Notes under the pieces: generated by a model
Seen by the model: only the letters and a program-made list of their open reading frames with translations
Database searches by the model: none
Told to the model about the DNA's origin: nothing
Assembly (NCBI RefSeq): GCF_037949285.1
Contig: NZ_CP149926.1
Span: 1,033,501 to 1,097,500 of the forward strand
Direction of reading: 5' to 3'
DNA from: Thioclava sp. GXIMD4216
Lineage (GTDB): Bacteria; Pseudomonadota; Alphaproteobacteria; Rhodobacterales; Rhodobacteraceae
DNA length: 64,000 nt
Made by a program: the position numbers and the translations under genes
Shown: piece after piece, positions 45,206-54,368 of the stretch
How the letters are laid out: each line of letters begins with the position of its first letter
Position numbering within the stretch: the stretch's first letter is position 1

Positions 45206-47851
45206 TCAGGCCTTCAGCTTTGGCACCTCAGTTCGTGCCAGCAGCCCCGCCAGCTCGGACCGGCAGGATCCGCAGTTGGTGCCTGCCTGCAGCGCAGCCC
45301 CTATCGCATCGACGCTCATCAGCTTTTGCGAGGTGATGGCACTGAGGATGGTGTTCATACCAACGTTGAAACAGGCGCAGATGATCGGCCCCGGATCGGG
45401 GCGGTCTTCGGGAGCGCGTCCCGAAAGCGCCTGGGGGGCGGATTGGCCGGGCAGGGTGGTCAGATAGTCGCGCATCACGGCCACCGGCTCGCGCGAGACA
45501 AATAGCGCCGCCTGCAGCGTGCCATTGTGGTGGAAAGCCATACGGATCATGCCACGCGCCTCGTCGCGCAGGATCTGCACGGGGCCGTCGGGCAGGTCAA
45601 AGAGCGCGCGGGCCCATGCTTCCCAATCGCTGGGGCGGCGCGATCCGGCCAGCTCGGCGCGGAAGCCCGCCTGCGTCGGCGCATAGGCCTGATAGTCGCA
45701 ATCGGCCCGCATCGGCTTGGCCGAAATGGCAAACCCGTACCAGTCAGCCTCGAAACGATCCGCCCGCACAACGGCGGCCTTGCTTTCGGGCTGGCCCGAG
45801 ACGGGGTCAACGACCGATGCCACCAGCGCATCCACGCGGGCCGAGGGCGCGGTCTCGCCCGTCCAATGGATCGGCGCAAAGACATCGCCCTTACGGGTGG
45901 CCTCGGTGATCAGCGCACGGAAGATGCCTTGGCCTGTGGGCGAGGTCAGCCGCACCAGATCGGCGGATTTGATGCCCTTGGCGGCCGCATCCTCGGGGTG
46001 GATCTCGACGAAGGGCTCGCCCAGATGCGCCGAGAGCCGCGCGGTTTTGCCGGTGCGCGTCATCGTATGCCACTGGTCGCGGATACGGCCCGTGTTCAGC
46101 CGCAGGGGATAGCGTTTCTCGGTTTTAGCGGCAGGTGGACGGTAGGTTACCGCCAGCGCACGCGCACGGCCATCGGGGGTGAAGAAGCGGCCATCGGCAA
46201 AGAAGCGACCGCCCTGTCGGGTGGCGCTGACCGGCCAGCGGGTAGGCGACAGCGCGTCGTAATCGCTCAGCGACAGGCTCTCGAAGCCGGAAATATCGAA
46301 ATCGCGGCCAAAGCGGGCGGCCACATGCGACAGAGCGGCATATTCGCGGAAGATCTCGGCGGGGTGTTCATAGTCAAAGGCGCGGGGCCAGCCCATGCGG
46401 CGGCCTACCTCGGCAATCTGGCGCCAGTCTTCGCGCGCCTCTCCGGGGATCGGCAGGGCAGGGCGCTGACGCGAAATCGTGCGGTCGGAATTGGTGACAG
46501 TGCCGTTTTTCTCGCCCCAGCCAGCGGCGGGCAGCAGCACATGCGCCAGACGCGCGGTATCGGTGGCGCGGGTCACATCCGACACCACCACAAAGTCACA
46601 GCCCTTCAGCGCCTCGGCCACGCGGTCGGCGTCGGGCATCGAGACCACCGGATTGGTGTGGATGATCCAGACCGCCTTGATCTTGCCCTCGCCGATGGCG
46701 CGGAACATATCCACAGCCTTCAGACCCGGTGCCACGGGCATCTCGGGCGCATCCCAGAAGCTGCGCACGGCAGAGCGGTGGTCGGCATTCTCCAGATCCA
46801 GATGGCAGGCAAGCATATTGGCCAATCCGCCCACCTCGCGCCCGCCCATGGCATTGGGCTGACCGGTGACGGAAAACGGCCCACAGCCGGGCAGGCCGAT
46901 GCGCCCTGTCGCCAGATGGCAGTTGAGGATCGCATTCACCTTATCGGCGCCCGAAGACGACTGGTTCACGCCTTGGCTGAAGATGGTGACCACTTTCTGC
47001 GTGCCGATCCAAAGATCATGGAAACGGGCGATGTCTTCGGGCGAAAGGCCGGTGACCGCAGGATCATCCATCTCGGCATTGCCAAAGGCCTCTTCCAGCC
47101 CCGCAACATTATGCGCAAAGGCAGGGTCCACGGCATTGCGCCGCGCGATCTCGGCCAGAAGCGAGTTGAACAGCGCCACATCCGTGCCGGGTTTCAGCGC
47201 CAGATGCAGCTCGGCCTGATCGCAGCTGGCCGTCCGGCGCGGGTCGATCACGATGATCTTCATCTCGGGGCGTGCGGCTTTGGCAGCCATGATGCGCTGG
47301 TAGAGCACCGGATGGCACCATGCGAGGTTCGACCCCGTCAGCACGATCAGATCGGCCTCTTCCAAGTCCTCATAGGTGCCGGGCACGGTATCGGTGCCGA
47401 AGGCGCGTTTATGCCCTGCGACGGTCGATGCCATGCAAAGCCTTGAATTCGTGTCGATATTGGCGGTGCCGATAAAGCCTTTCGCCAGTTTGTTGACCAG
47501 ATAGTAATCCTCGGTCAAAAGCTGCCCCGACACATAGAAGGCCACTGAATCCGGCCCATGTTCGGCGATGGTTTCTTTGAACCGCTGCGCCACCAGATCC
47601 AGCGCCTGATCCCAATCGGCAGGGCGGCCATGGATTTCGGGCGCAAGCAGGCGGCCCTCAAGCCCCACGGTTTCACCCAAGGCGGACCCTTTGGAACACA
47701 GCCGCCCCTTATTGGCGGGGTGATCAGGGTCGCCCTTCACCTCCAGCCCATGGGCCGTATTGCGCAAAAGCACCCCGCAGCCCACGCCACAATAGGCGCA
47801 GGTCGAGCGGGTCCAAGGGGCGTCATTCAGGGCCAGATGGGTGTCTTTCAT
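45206..47851 (-). CDS. nasC: Assimilatory nitrate reductase, catalytic subunit
   Basis: An 881-residue cytoplasmic molybdenum enzyme that reduces nitrate to nitrite. The N-terminal [4Fe-4S] site is CAYCGVGCGVLL...GRLCSKG. The molybdopterin-bis-MGD core follows, with QGVNQSSSGADKVNAI and GRIGLPGCGPFSVTGQPNAMGGRE. The C-terminus adds a BFD-like [2Fe-2S] domain (CACFNVG...GTNCGSC), usual for NasC/NarB variants that receive electrons from an NADH oxidoreductase. That oxidoreductase is encoded directly upstream, 25 bases away. Confidence 0.95.
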   Translation of the reverse strand: MKDTHLALNDAPWTRSTCAYCGVGCGVLLRNTAHGLEVKGDPDHPANKGRLCSKGSALGETVGLEGRLLAPEIHGRPADWDQALDLVAQRFKETIAEHGPDSVAFYVSGQLLTEDYYLVNKLAKGFIGTANIDTNSRLCMASTVAGHKRAFGTDTVPGTYEDLEEADLIVLTGSNLAWCHPVLYQRIMAAKAARPEMKIIVIDPRRTASCDQAELHLALKPGTDVALFNSLLAEIARRNAVDPAFAHNVAGLEEAFGNAEMDDPAVTGLSPEDIARFHDLWIGTQKVVTIFSQGVNQSSSGADKVNAILNCHLATGRIGLPGCGPFSVTGQPNAMGGREVGGLANMLACHLDLENADHRSAVRSFWDAPEMPVAPGLKAVDMFRAIGEGKIKAVWIIHTNPVVSMPDADRVAEALKGCDFVVVSDVTRATDTARLAHVLLPAAGWGEKNGTVTNSDRTISRQRPALPIPGEAREDWRQIAEVGRRMGWPRAFDYEHPAEIFREYAALSHVAARFGRDFDISGFESLSLSDYDALSPTRWPVSATRQGGRFFADGRFFTPDGRARALAVTYRPPAAKTEKRYPLRLNTGRIRDQWHTMTRTGKTARLSAHLGEPFVEIHPEDAAAKGIKSADLVRLTSPTGQGIFRALITEATRKGDVFAPIHWTGETAPSARVDALVASVVDPVSGQPESKAAVVRADRFEADWYGFAISAKPMRADCDYQAYAPTQAGFRAELAGSRRPSDWEAWARALFDLPDGPVQILRDEARGMIRMAFHHNGTLQAALFVSREPVAVMRDYLTTLPGQSAPQALSGRAPEDRPDPGPIICACFNVGMNTILSAITSQKLMSVDAIGAALQAGTNCGSCRSELAGLLARTEVPKLKA

Positions 47852-47876
47852 GACCTTGATCCTTCTCCAAGGGGGC

Positions 47877-49115
47877 TTAACCGGCGAGAGAGCACCGGCT
47901 TGGCTGGGCTGCGGCATTGGCCGAGGCAGGCCCGAAAATCAACGCCTCGCGCAGATCGGAAATATCGGCGCCATCACGGATCAGCCCGTAATAGAAACCG
48001 CCATGTTCGGTATCGCCATAGATCACCGCGCCAACCAGCTTCTGGCCTGCGATGACAAGGCGCTTGTAGATGCCATCTTCCGGCGCGCTCAGCAGGATTT
48101 CCTCGCGGTCCGGCCCTTCGGCGAAACAGCCCGCCGAGAAGAGATCACAGCCGGTGACCTTCAGCTTGGTCGAGGTCTCTTTCGGGATATAGCTCTGGTC
48201 CGCTCCAGTCAGATTGGCGGCCAGCACTTCGGCCTGATCGTAAAGGGGCGCGACCAGCCCGAAGAGAGCGCCGTTCAGCTCGACACATTCGCCAAGCGCG
48301 AAGATCGACGGATCGGAGGTGCGTAGATGGTCGTCCACCGTGATGCCGCGCCCGACCGCAAGCCCTGCCGCTTGCGCCAACGTGGTCGAGGGGCGGATGC
48401 CTACCGCCATCACCAGCAGGTCGCAGGGCAGGGTCGAGCCATCTTTCAAACGCAGCCCCGCCACATGGCCATCGGGGCCTGCGACAATCGCTTCTGACGC
48501 CCTGCTGCAACGGATCTTCAGCCCGCGCGCTTCCAAGGTACGCGCCAGCATCGCGCCGGCCTCTGCGTCAAGCTGGCGGTTCATCAGGTGGCTTTCCAGA
48601 TGGACCACGGTCACATCCATGCCGCGCGCGGCCATGCCAGCCGCGGCCTCAAGACCCAAGACGCCGCCGCCCAGCACCACAGCGCGGGTGCCTTGCTGCT
48701 GGCCGATCATCACCTGCGTATCATCCCAGTCGCGCCACGAGATGACGCCGGGCAGATCATGGCCGGGCATGGGGATCACGAAGGGGTTGGACCCCGTCGC
48801 GATCACCAGCCTGTCATAGGGCACTGGGCCATGCTCGCCTATGACAGTCTTCGACGCGCGGTCAATCATGGTGACACGCTCGCCAAAGCGGGTTGTGATG
48901 CCGTGATCCGCATACCACTGCGCATCATGGGTCACGATCTCTTCGTAGGTCTTCTCGCCCGCCAGCACAGGAGAGAGCATCAGCCGGTTGTAGTTCCCGC
49001 GGTTTTCCGCGTTGAACAGGGTGATCTCGAAGGCATCGGGGGCGGTTTTCACCAGATGCTCCAGCATCCGCCCCGAAGCCATTCCCGCACCGATGACGAC
49101 CAGACGCGTCTTCAT
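47877..49115 (-). CDS. FAD/NAD(P)H oxidoreductase, nitrate reductase electron-transfer subunit
   Basis: A 412-residue flavoprotein of the pyridine nucleotide-disulfide reductase fold. LVVIGAGMASGRMLEHLVKTA is the FAD site, AVVLGGGVLGLEAAAGMAARG the NADH site, and VMAVGIRPSTTLAQAAGL and FALGECVE follow. It is clearly a paralogue of the first half of NirB in this locus (compare NPFVIPMPGHDLPGV with NPFIIPVPGHELEGV). Klebsiella NasC and Bacillus NasB perform the same task of passing electrons from NADH to nitrate reductase. It lies between nrtC and nasC with gaps of 5 and 25 bases. Confidence 0.88.
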   Translation of the reverse strand: MKTRLVVIGAGMASGRMLEHLVKTAPDAFEITLFNAENRGNYNRLMLSPVLAGEKTYEEIVTHDAQWYADHGITTRFGERVTMIDRASKTVIGEHGPVPYDRLVIATGSNPFVIPMPGHDLPGVISWRDWDDTQVMIGQQQGTRAVVLGGGVLGLEAAAGMAARGMDVTVVHLESHLMNRQLDAEAGAMLARTLEARGLKIRCSRASEAIVAGPDGHVAGLRLKDGSTLPCDLLVMAVGIRPSTTLAQAAGLAVGRGITVDDHLRTSDPSIFALGECVELNGALFGLVAPLYDQAEVLAANLTGADQSYIPKETSTKLKVTGCDLFSAGCFAEGPDREEILLSAPEDGIYKRLVIAGQKLVGAVIYGDTEHGGFYYGLIRDGADISDLREALIFGPASANAAAQPSRCSLAG

Positions 49116-49120
49116 GGCCC

Positions 49121-50794
49121 TTACTCCGCCGCGATCTTTGCGGGGCGCTTGGGTTTTGCGCCATGCTCGTATTCCTCTAGGAAATCGAGCACTTCCTGAC
49201 GGTAGTTGTAGTAATCGGGGTGGTCGAGCAGCGCCTTGCGGGTGCGCGGGCGCGGCAGTTTCACATCGGTGATCTTGCCGATGGTCGCCTGCGGGCCATT
49301 GGTCATCATCACCACACGGTCGGCCAGAAGGATCGCCTCGTCCACATCATGGGTCACGCAGATCGCGGTGACCTTGGTGCGCGACCAGACCTCCATCAGA
49401 ACCTCCTGCAGCTCCCAGCGGGTGAGGCTGTCAAGCATGCCAAAGGGTTCATCCAGCAGCAGAAGTTTCGGCGAGAGCGCGAAGGCGCGGGCAATCCCCA
49501 CACGCTGCTTCATACCGTTCGACATATCGGCGGCGGATTTATCCATCGCATCGGCAAGGCCCACGCGTTCAAGGTAATATTCCACCACATCCTGACGCTC
49601 GGCGCGGCTGGCATTGGGGTAGACCTTATCCACACCAATCGCCACATTCTCCTTGGCGGTCAGCCACGGGAAAAGGTTGGGCGATTGGAACACCACGGCA
49701 CGCTCGGGGTCGGCGCCTTCGACGTGGAGACCATCCAGCTTGATCGCCCCTTTCGAGATGCCGTTCAGCCCCGCGCACATCGTCAGAACGGTGGATTTGC
49801 CGCAGCCCGAATGGCCGATCAGGCTGATGAATTCGCCCTTCTGCACATCAAGGTTGAAGTCCTCGACCACGGTCAGCGGGCCTTTCGGCGTCGGGTAGAT
49901 TTTGTGAAGCTGCGAGAACTGCAGGTATTTCTCGTCATTCAGGCTGCGGCCCGCTTCCTCATAGGCTTTGGGCAGCGCATGGATCGGGGTGACATTGGGC
50001 AGCGAACGCGACCCTTCGGCGGCGGCCTCGATGCCCGCATCCATCAGGTATTTCGTCACCTCACCGCGCAGGGCATGGAAGCCCGCGTCATGGTTCATGG
50101 CCGAGCGGTCACGCGGGCGGGGGATCGTTACGCGGAACTCCTGACCCAAAGTGCCATCGGGGTTGAGCGCGATGATACGGTCAGCCAGAAGGATCGCCTC
50201 ATCCACGTCATTGGTGATCAGCACGCAGGTCTTCTTGTCGGCATCCCAGATCGCCTCGATCTCGTCGGCCAGATTGGCGCGGGTCAGCGCATCCAGCGCC
50301 GAAAGCGGCTCGTCCAGCAGCAGCACCTCGGGGTTCATCGCCAGCGCACGGGCCACATTCACCCGCTGGCGCATCCCGCCCGACAGCTCCGCAGGGCGGC
50401 GGGTCTTGGCATGGGCAAGCCCCACCATCTTGATGAAGTGATCCACTTTGGCCTGTTTCTCGGCCTTCGACAGCTGGGGGAAAACCGCATCCACCGCCAG
50501 CATCACATTGCCATCCACCGTCAGCCAAGGCATCAGCGAGTAGTTCTGGAAGATCACGCCACGCTCGGGGCCGGGGCCTGCGATCTTCTGGCCGCGGAAG
50601 GTGACCTCGCCGCGCGAGGGCGTATCCAGCCCTGCCATCAGGTTGATCAGCGTCGTCTTGCCGGTGCCGGAGAAGCCCAAGAGAACGAGGAACTCGCCCT
50701 CTTCTACCTCGAGGTTGATGTTGCGCAGGACATGGGTGGCATTGGTGCCATCGCCGTGGCTTTTCGAGACGTTCTTGAAGTCAATGATACCCAT
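49121..50794 (-). CDS. nrtC: Nitrate ABC transporter, fused double ATP-binding protein
   Basis: A 557-residue protein with two complete ABC domains in one chain (about 5-245 and 290-540). Domain one has Walker A GFSGTGKTT, signature LSGGMRQR, Walker B LLLDEPLSALDA, but Asn where the switch His belongs (LITNDVDEA). Domain two has GHSGCGKST, signature MSNGMKQR, LLLDEPFGMLDS and a normal VTHDVDEA. The two sites are therefore asymmetric. It powers NrtB for nitrate import. The ATG at 50794 was preferred to a GTG three codons earlier. Neighbours overlap or nearly touch on both sides. Confidence 0.92.
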   Translation of the reverse strand: MGIIDFKNVSKSHGDGTNATHVLRNINLEVEEGEFLVLLGFSGTGKTTLINLMAGLDTPSRGEVTFRGQKIAGPGPERGVIFQNYSLMPWLTVDGNVMLAVDAVFPQLSKAEKQAKVDHFIKMVGLAHAKTRRPAELSGGMRQRVNVARALAMNPEVLLLDEPLSALDALTRANLADEIEAIWDADKKTCVLITNDVDEAILLADRIIALNPDGTLGQEFRVTIPRPRDRSAMNHDAGFHALRGEVTKYLMDAGIEAAAEGSRSLPNVTPIHALPKAYEEAGRSLNDEKYLQFSQLHKIYPTPKGPLTVVEDFNLDVQKGEFISLIGHSGCGKSTVLTMCAGLNGISKGAIKLDGLHVEGADPERAVVFQSPNLFPWLTAKENVAIGVDKVYPNASRAERQDVVEYYLERVGLADAMDKSAADMSNGMKQRVGIARAFALSPKLLLLDEPFGMLDSLTRWELQEVLMEVWSRTKVTAICVTHDVDEAILLADRVVMMTNGPQATIGKITDVKLPRPRTRKALLDHPDYYNYRQEVLDFLEEYEHGAKPKRPAKIAAE

Positions 50795-50799
50795 AGAGA

Positions 50800-51891
50800 T
50801 CACCGGTTGTTCGAGAAGGTGAAGAGCGATTGCAGAGCGAACATCACACGGTCAAGCAGGAAGCCGATGATGCCGATGGTCAGCACGGCCACGATGATGC
50901 GCGCCAGCGATTGCGAGGAGCCGTTCTGGAACTCGTCCCAGACGAATTTGCCAAGACCGGGGTTCTGGGCCAGCATCTCGGCGGCGATCAGCACCATCCA
51001 GCCCACACCAAGCGACAGACGCAGGCCGGTGAAGATCAGCGGCAGGGCGGAAGGCAGAACCAGTTTGGTGATCTTGGTATAGGTGTTCATTTTCAGCACC
51101 TTGGAGACCGAGATCAGGTCTTTGTCGATCGAGGCCACACCAAGGGCGGTATTGATCAGCGTGGGCCAAAGCGAGCACAGCGTCACGGTGATGGCCGACA
51201 CAAGGAAGGATTTGGCAAACAGCCCGTCATTGGTGGCATAAAGCGCCGAGACAACCATGGTCACAATCGGCAGCCATGCCAGCGGCGAGACCGGTTTGAA
51301 GATCTGCACCAGCGGGTTGATCGCGGCATTGGCATAGGGCGAGAGGCCCGCAAAGATGCCAAGCGGAATGGCGATGACCGACCCGATCAGGAAGCCGAAG
51401 AAGACGGTTTTGATCGAGGTCCAGATCTGGTCATAATAGGACGGCGCGCCGGTATAGGGGATATCCTTGACCTGATCGGCCTTGCCGGCGGCGATCAGCT
51501 TCTCGTTGCGGGCGGCAACGCGCTCGTTGTGCTGGTGCTCTTTGGCGGCTTTGGCGAGGGCATCGTTATTCAGCGATACGGCCTCATCCCAGACGGCGAC
51601 GGGGCCGGGGATCGCGCCAAGCGAGGTCTGCACCTTGGGCGCAAGCGTGCCCCAAGCCACAAGGAAGGCCACGATGGCCAGAACCGGCACACCCAGAAGC
51701 TTCCAGATTTCGCGCCCTTGGGTGCGGGGATTGTCGCCCGCCATGATCTTCAGGATCGGGGTGATCCATGCCAGACCCAGCACCTTGAACCAGCCATCGG
51801 CGCGGTTGATGCGGGTGAACGCGCGGGCGCGGCGTTCTTCGCGGGCCTTGCTATCATTTGTCTCAAGCGATTGCGGGTCGATGGCGGTCAT
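50800..51891 (-). CDS. nrtB: Nitrate ABC transporter permease
   Basis: A 363-residue inner-membrane permease. A charged N-terminal stretch of about 35 residues leads to the first helix near 66-86. A hydrophilic insertion rich in Ala, Asn and Lys lies around 105-150. The BPD-transport core with SIDKDLISVSKVLKMNTYTKI (coupling loop) and GVGWMVLIAAEMLAQNPGLGKFV is typical of NrtB/SsuC permeases. The gene follows nrtA by 83 bases and is six bases from nrtC. Confidence 0.92.
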   Translation of the reverse strand: MTAIDPQSLETNDSKAREERRARAFTRINRADGWFKVLGLAWITPILKIMAGDNPRTQGREIWKLLGVPVLAIVAFLVAWGTLAPKVQTSLGAIPGPVAVWDEAVSLNNDALAKAAKEHQHNERVAARNEKLIAAGKADQVKDIPYTGAPSYYDQIWTSIKTVFFGFLIGSVIAIPLGIFAGLSPYANAAINPLVQIFKPVSPLAWLPIVTMVVSALYATNDGLFAKSFLVSAITVTLCSLWPTLINTALGVASIDKDLISVSKVLKMNTYTKITKLVLPSALPLIFTGLRLSLGVGWMVLIAAEMLAQNPGLGKFVWDEFQNGSSQSLARIIVAVLTIGIIGFLLDRVMFALQSLFTFSNNR

Positions 51892-51974
51892 GATCGGATC
51901 CTTTGGGGCGATATGGCGTCTGGATGCCGGAGGAATGGGGGGAGGTCCGGCGGGCGGGCCGCCGGACGGTGCGC

Positions 51975-53342
51975 TTAGCCTTTGACTTCCGCGCCTTCGA
52001 CGGTCTGCGCGTCTTTCAGGCCGATGGGCAGGCTGTCGATATAGGCGTTGGGGTGTTTGCCGTCATAGCCGATCCCGTCGATCACATCGGCTGCGGGGGT
52101 CGGGGCTTTGTAGCCATCGCTATCCCACGGGAAGTCGGCCTCGTTCGCCTTGCCTTCCTCGACCAGCATCCGCGCGGCTTTGAGGTAGATCTCGGGCTTA
52201 TAGACCGATTTCGCCACTTCGTCATACCAGCTGTCGGGCTTGGCTTCGGGGATCTGGCCCCAGCGGCGCATCTGCGTCAGATACCACACCGCATCCGAAT
52301 AGAAGGGGTAGGTCGCGTTGTGACGGAAGAAGGTGTTGAAATCCGGCACGTCGCGCTTGTCGCCTTTTTCATACTCGAAGGTGCCGGTCATCGAATTGGC
52401 GATCACTTCCGCATCGGCGCCGACATATTCGGGGCGCGACAGGATCTCCACCGCCTCGGGACGGTTGGCGTTGTCGTTCTCATCCAGCCAGATGGCGGCG
52501 CGGATCAGCGCTTTGGTGATGGCCAGCGTAGTATTGGGGTTTTCCTCGATGAACTCTGCGGTCAGGCCGAAGACTTTCTCGGGGTTGTTCTTCCAGATCT
52601 CGTAATCGGTCACCACCGGCACGCCGATGCCTTTGAACACGGCCTGCTGGTTCCACGGCTCGCCCACGCAATAGCCCATGATGGTGCCTGCCTCAAGGGT
52701 TGCGGGCATTTGCGGCGGAGGGGTCACCGACAGGAAGACATCCGCATCAATCTGGCCCTTCACATCTTCGGGCGAATAGTAACCGGGGTTCAGCCCGCCC
52801 GCCGCCAGCCAGTAGCGCAGCTCGTAGTTATGGGTCGAGACGGGGAAAACCATGCCCATGTTGAAGGGCTTACCTTCGGATTTAAAGCGGTCGACCACCG
52901 GCTTAAGCGCCTCGGCCGAGATCGGGTGCTTGATCTTGCCATCCGCATCGGTTTCCAGATTGGCCTTCATCTCTTCCCAGACTTCGTTGGACACGGTGAT
53001 ACCGTTGCCATTGAGGTCCATCGAGAAGGGGGTGACGATATGCGCCTTTGTGCCATAGCCGATGGTCGCCGCCAGCGGCTGGCCTGCCAGCATATGCGCG
53101 CCATCCAGCGTGCCCGAGATCACGCCATCCAGCAGCACTTTCCAGTTGGCCTGCGCCTCAAGGGTCACAAACAGGCCCTCATCGTCGAAATACCCTTTTT
53201 CATAGGCCACGGCCAAGGGGGCCATATCGGTCAGCTTGATGAAGCCGAAGGTCAGCTGGTCCTTCTCGAGATCCAGCATCTCGGCGAAGGTCGGGCTGGC
53301 CAGAAGCGTGCTGGCTGCGAGGCCAAGGAGAAGTTTCTTCAT
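51975..53342 (-). CDS. nrtA: Nitrate-binding periplasmic protein of ABC transporter
   Basis: A 455-residue solute-binding protein with a Sec signal ending in PTFA-EM near residue 20. [45 protein letters not shown] and [21 protein letters not shown] are the NrtA/CmpA-type ligand-site segments, shared with NasS of this locus. It captures nitrate, possibly nitrite, in the periplasm. AAGGA precedes the ATG. It is the first gene of the leftward block and lies behind a terminator-containing leader. Confidence 0.93.
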   Translation of the reverse strand: MKKLLLGLAASTLLASPTFAEMLDLEKDQLTFGFIKLTDMAPLAVAYEKGYFDDEGLFVTLEAQANWKVLLDGVISGTLDGAHMLAGQPLAATIGYGTKAHIVTPFSMDLNGNGITVSNEVWEEMKANLETDADGKIKHPISAEALKPVVDRFKSEGKPFNMGMVFPVSTHNYELRYWLAAGGLNPGYYSPEDVKGQIDADVFLSVTPPPQMPATLEAGTIMGYCVGEPWNQQAVFKGIGVPVVTDYEIWKNNPEKVFGLTAEFIEENPNTTLAITKALIRAAIWLDENDNANRPEAVEILSRPEYVGADAEVIANSMTGTFEYEKGDKRDVPDFNTFFRHNATYPFYSDAVWYLTQMRRWGQIPEAKPDSWYDEVAKSVYKPEIYLKAARMLVEEGKANEADFPWDSDGYKAPTPAADVIDGIGYDGKHPNAYIDSLPIGLKDAQTVEGAEVKG

Positions 53343-53379
53343 GTCACGTCCTTTGCGGGCTGCCATGCAGCAAAGTCGA

Positions 53380-53508
53380 AAAACAAAAAAGCCGCCGATG
53401 ATCGGGCCCCGTTAGGTCCAATACATCGAGCGGCTTTGCTCATTCCCCGATCATCGGGGAGAAATTCCGTGTCGCGGCACCGTTGCCAAGCGACAAGACC
53501 TTCTTGCC
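53380..53508 (-). promoter_or_regulatory. nrtA leader: tandem hairpins, intrinsic terminator and alternative antiterminator pairing
   Basis: Read leftward, two hairpins come first: GGCAAG-AAGGT-CTTGTC (53508-53492) and, four bases on, GGC-AACGGT-GCC (53487-53476), whose six-base loop has A1 and G4 as ANTAR proteins require. Then comes CCCCGATGATCGGGG (53459-53445). An intrinsic terminator follows: arm AAAGCCGC-T-CGATG (53437-53424) pairs with CATCGGCGGCTTT, then TTT and GTTTTT. The segment CCGATGATCGGG (53457-53446) is perfectly complementary over twelve bases to CCCGATCATCGG (53406-53395), which overlaps the terminator's 3' arm. The two folds exclude each other. NasT-controlled antitermination of the nrt-nas block is the natural reading. 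Confidence 0.8.
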
Positions 53509-53735
53509 AGAAAACCGGCGATTCGTGGGATTTCTTTCAGTTTCGCGCTGCAAAATGCTGCGTTACCCGTCTTGCGAGAGCATTTTGAGCGTGTGGGGCG
53601 GGCCCATGTGTAAAAAAGCGGCGAAATGCGAAGCGATCCACCGGAGAAAGTGGATAAAATGCGTAGGGCAAGCTTCTCTTTCGCGGCAAGAGAGATCAGT
53701 AAGGGGCCGCTATTGAGCGTCTGACTGATGGGTTT

Positions 53736-53999
53736 ATGGTTTTGTTGAAGATTTTTGTGATGGCGATCGGGGTGATGGCAGCCCTGTCCGGTGCGGGTCG
53801 GGCGCAGGAGGCGGCGGTTCCCGCGCTTTCCTCTCCGGCGCAAAGCTTTCTGGAGCGCCTGCACGCGCTCGACGGCCCGAGGGCGGCAGTCTATGCGGGC
53901 TGCTGCAAGACCTGCCATAAGGGGAAAGCCTGCGGAAATAGCTGCATCAGCCGCAGCAAGCAGTGTCATAAAGGCGTAGGTTGCGCCTGCGATGGCTAA
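53736..53999 (+). CDS. Small exported cysteine-rich protein of unknown function
   Basis: An 87-residue protein with a signal peptide of about 23 residues (cleavage near GRAQ-EA). The last 32 residues hold eight Cys (56, 57, 60, 66, 70, 77, 83, 85) in the pattern CCKTCHKGKACGNSCISR followed by QCHKGVGCAC. Small periplasmic proteins ending in a KGKACG(D/N)SCIS...CHK...GCAC block occur widely; I know no assigned function. Disulfide bonding or metal binding is likely. It is the last gene before the island boundary and has no obvious operon partner. Confidence 0.65.
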   Translation: MVLLKIFVMAIGVMAALSGAGRAQEAAVPALSSPAQSFLERLHALDGPRAAVYAGCCKTCHKGKACGNSCISRSKQCHKGVGCACDG

Positions 54000-54192
54000 C
54001 GCGGCTGCGGGTACCCCGGCCGGTATGGCGGCGGATAAACGCAGCCGCTGAATTCCCGCGCGCCCTTTTTATTGCCGGACAGGCAGGCGCTTTGCCGAAA
54101 GCGTCGCGTGCTAACGTCTGGCCTCAAGATCCAGCTTAAACATAAGGAACCTAGCTTGAGCGAGAGGTTATTATATATTTTCGGTGATTAAG

Positions 54193-54222
54193 TGGTGCTG
54201 CCGGAGAGATTTGAACTCTACC
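54193..54222 (-). other. 3' fragment of a tRNA gene (probably tRNA-Thr), island attachment site
   Basis: Read leftward the segment gives GAGTTCAAATCTCTCC then GGCAGCACCA: a T-arm with the invariant TTCAAAT loop, an acceptor strand and CCA. The rest of a tRNA is missing upstream of it, where the sequence becomes AT-rich. From memory the block matches the end of alphaproteobacterial tRNA-Thr with anticodon GGU. A lone tRNA 3' end is the usual left scar of a tyrosine-integrase island; the intact tRNA is expected at the far end, outside the window. Confidence 0.65.
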
Positions 54223-54255
54223 TAGTGATAATAAAATCAATGGCTTAGGTTTTGA

Positions 54256-54288
54256 TCTGACACCTGATCCGGCCAGTATTCTGACACC
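54256..54288. repeat. Direct repeats TCTGACACC near the attachment site
   Basis: TCTGACACC occurs at 54256-54264 and 54280-54288, 24 bases apart, about 35 bases inside the tRNA fragment. Spacing and place suit arm-type integrase or excisionase sites; an insertion-sequence remnant is the alternative. The remaining gap 54000-54368 has no gene; a GCGGCTGCG/CGCAGCCGC long hairpin follows the Cys-rich gene. Confidence 0.35.
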
Positions 54289-54368
54289 AAATTATTTCTC
54301 AAAGCTACCTTATAATCGGCGCCGAAGCAAGATCGGGCAGGGCGGTGCACATTGCTTCGGCATTCGAT

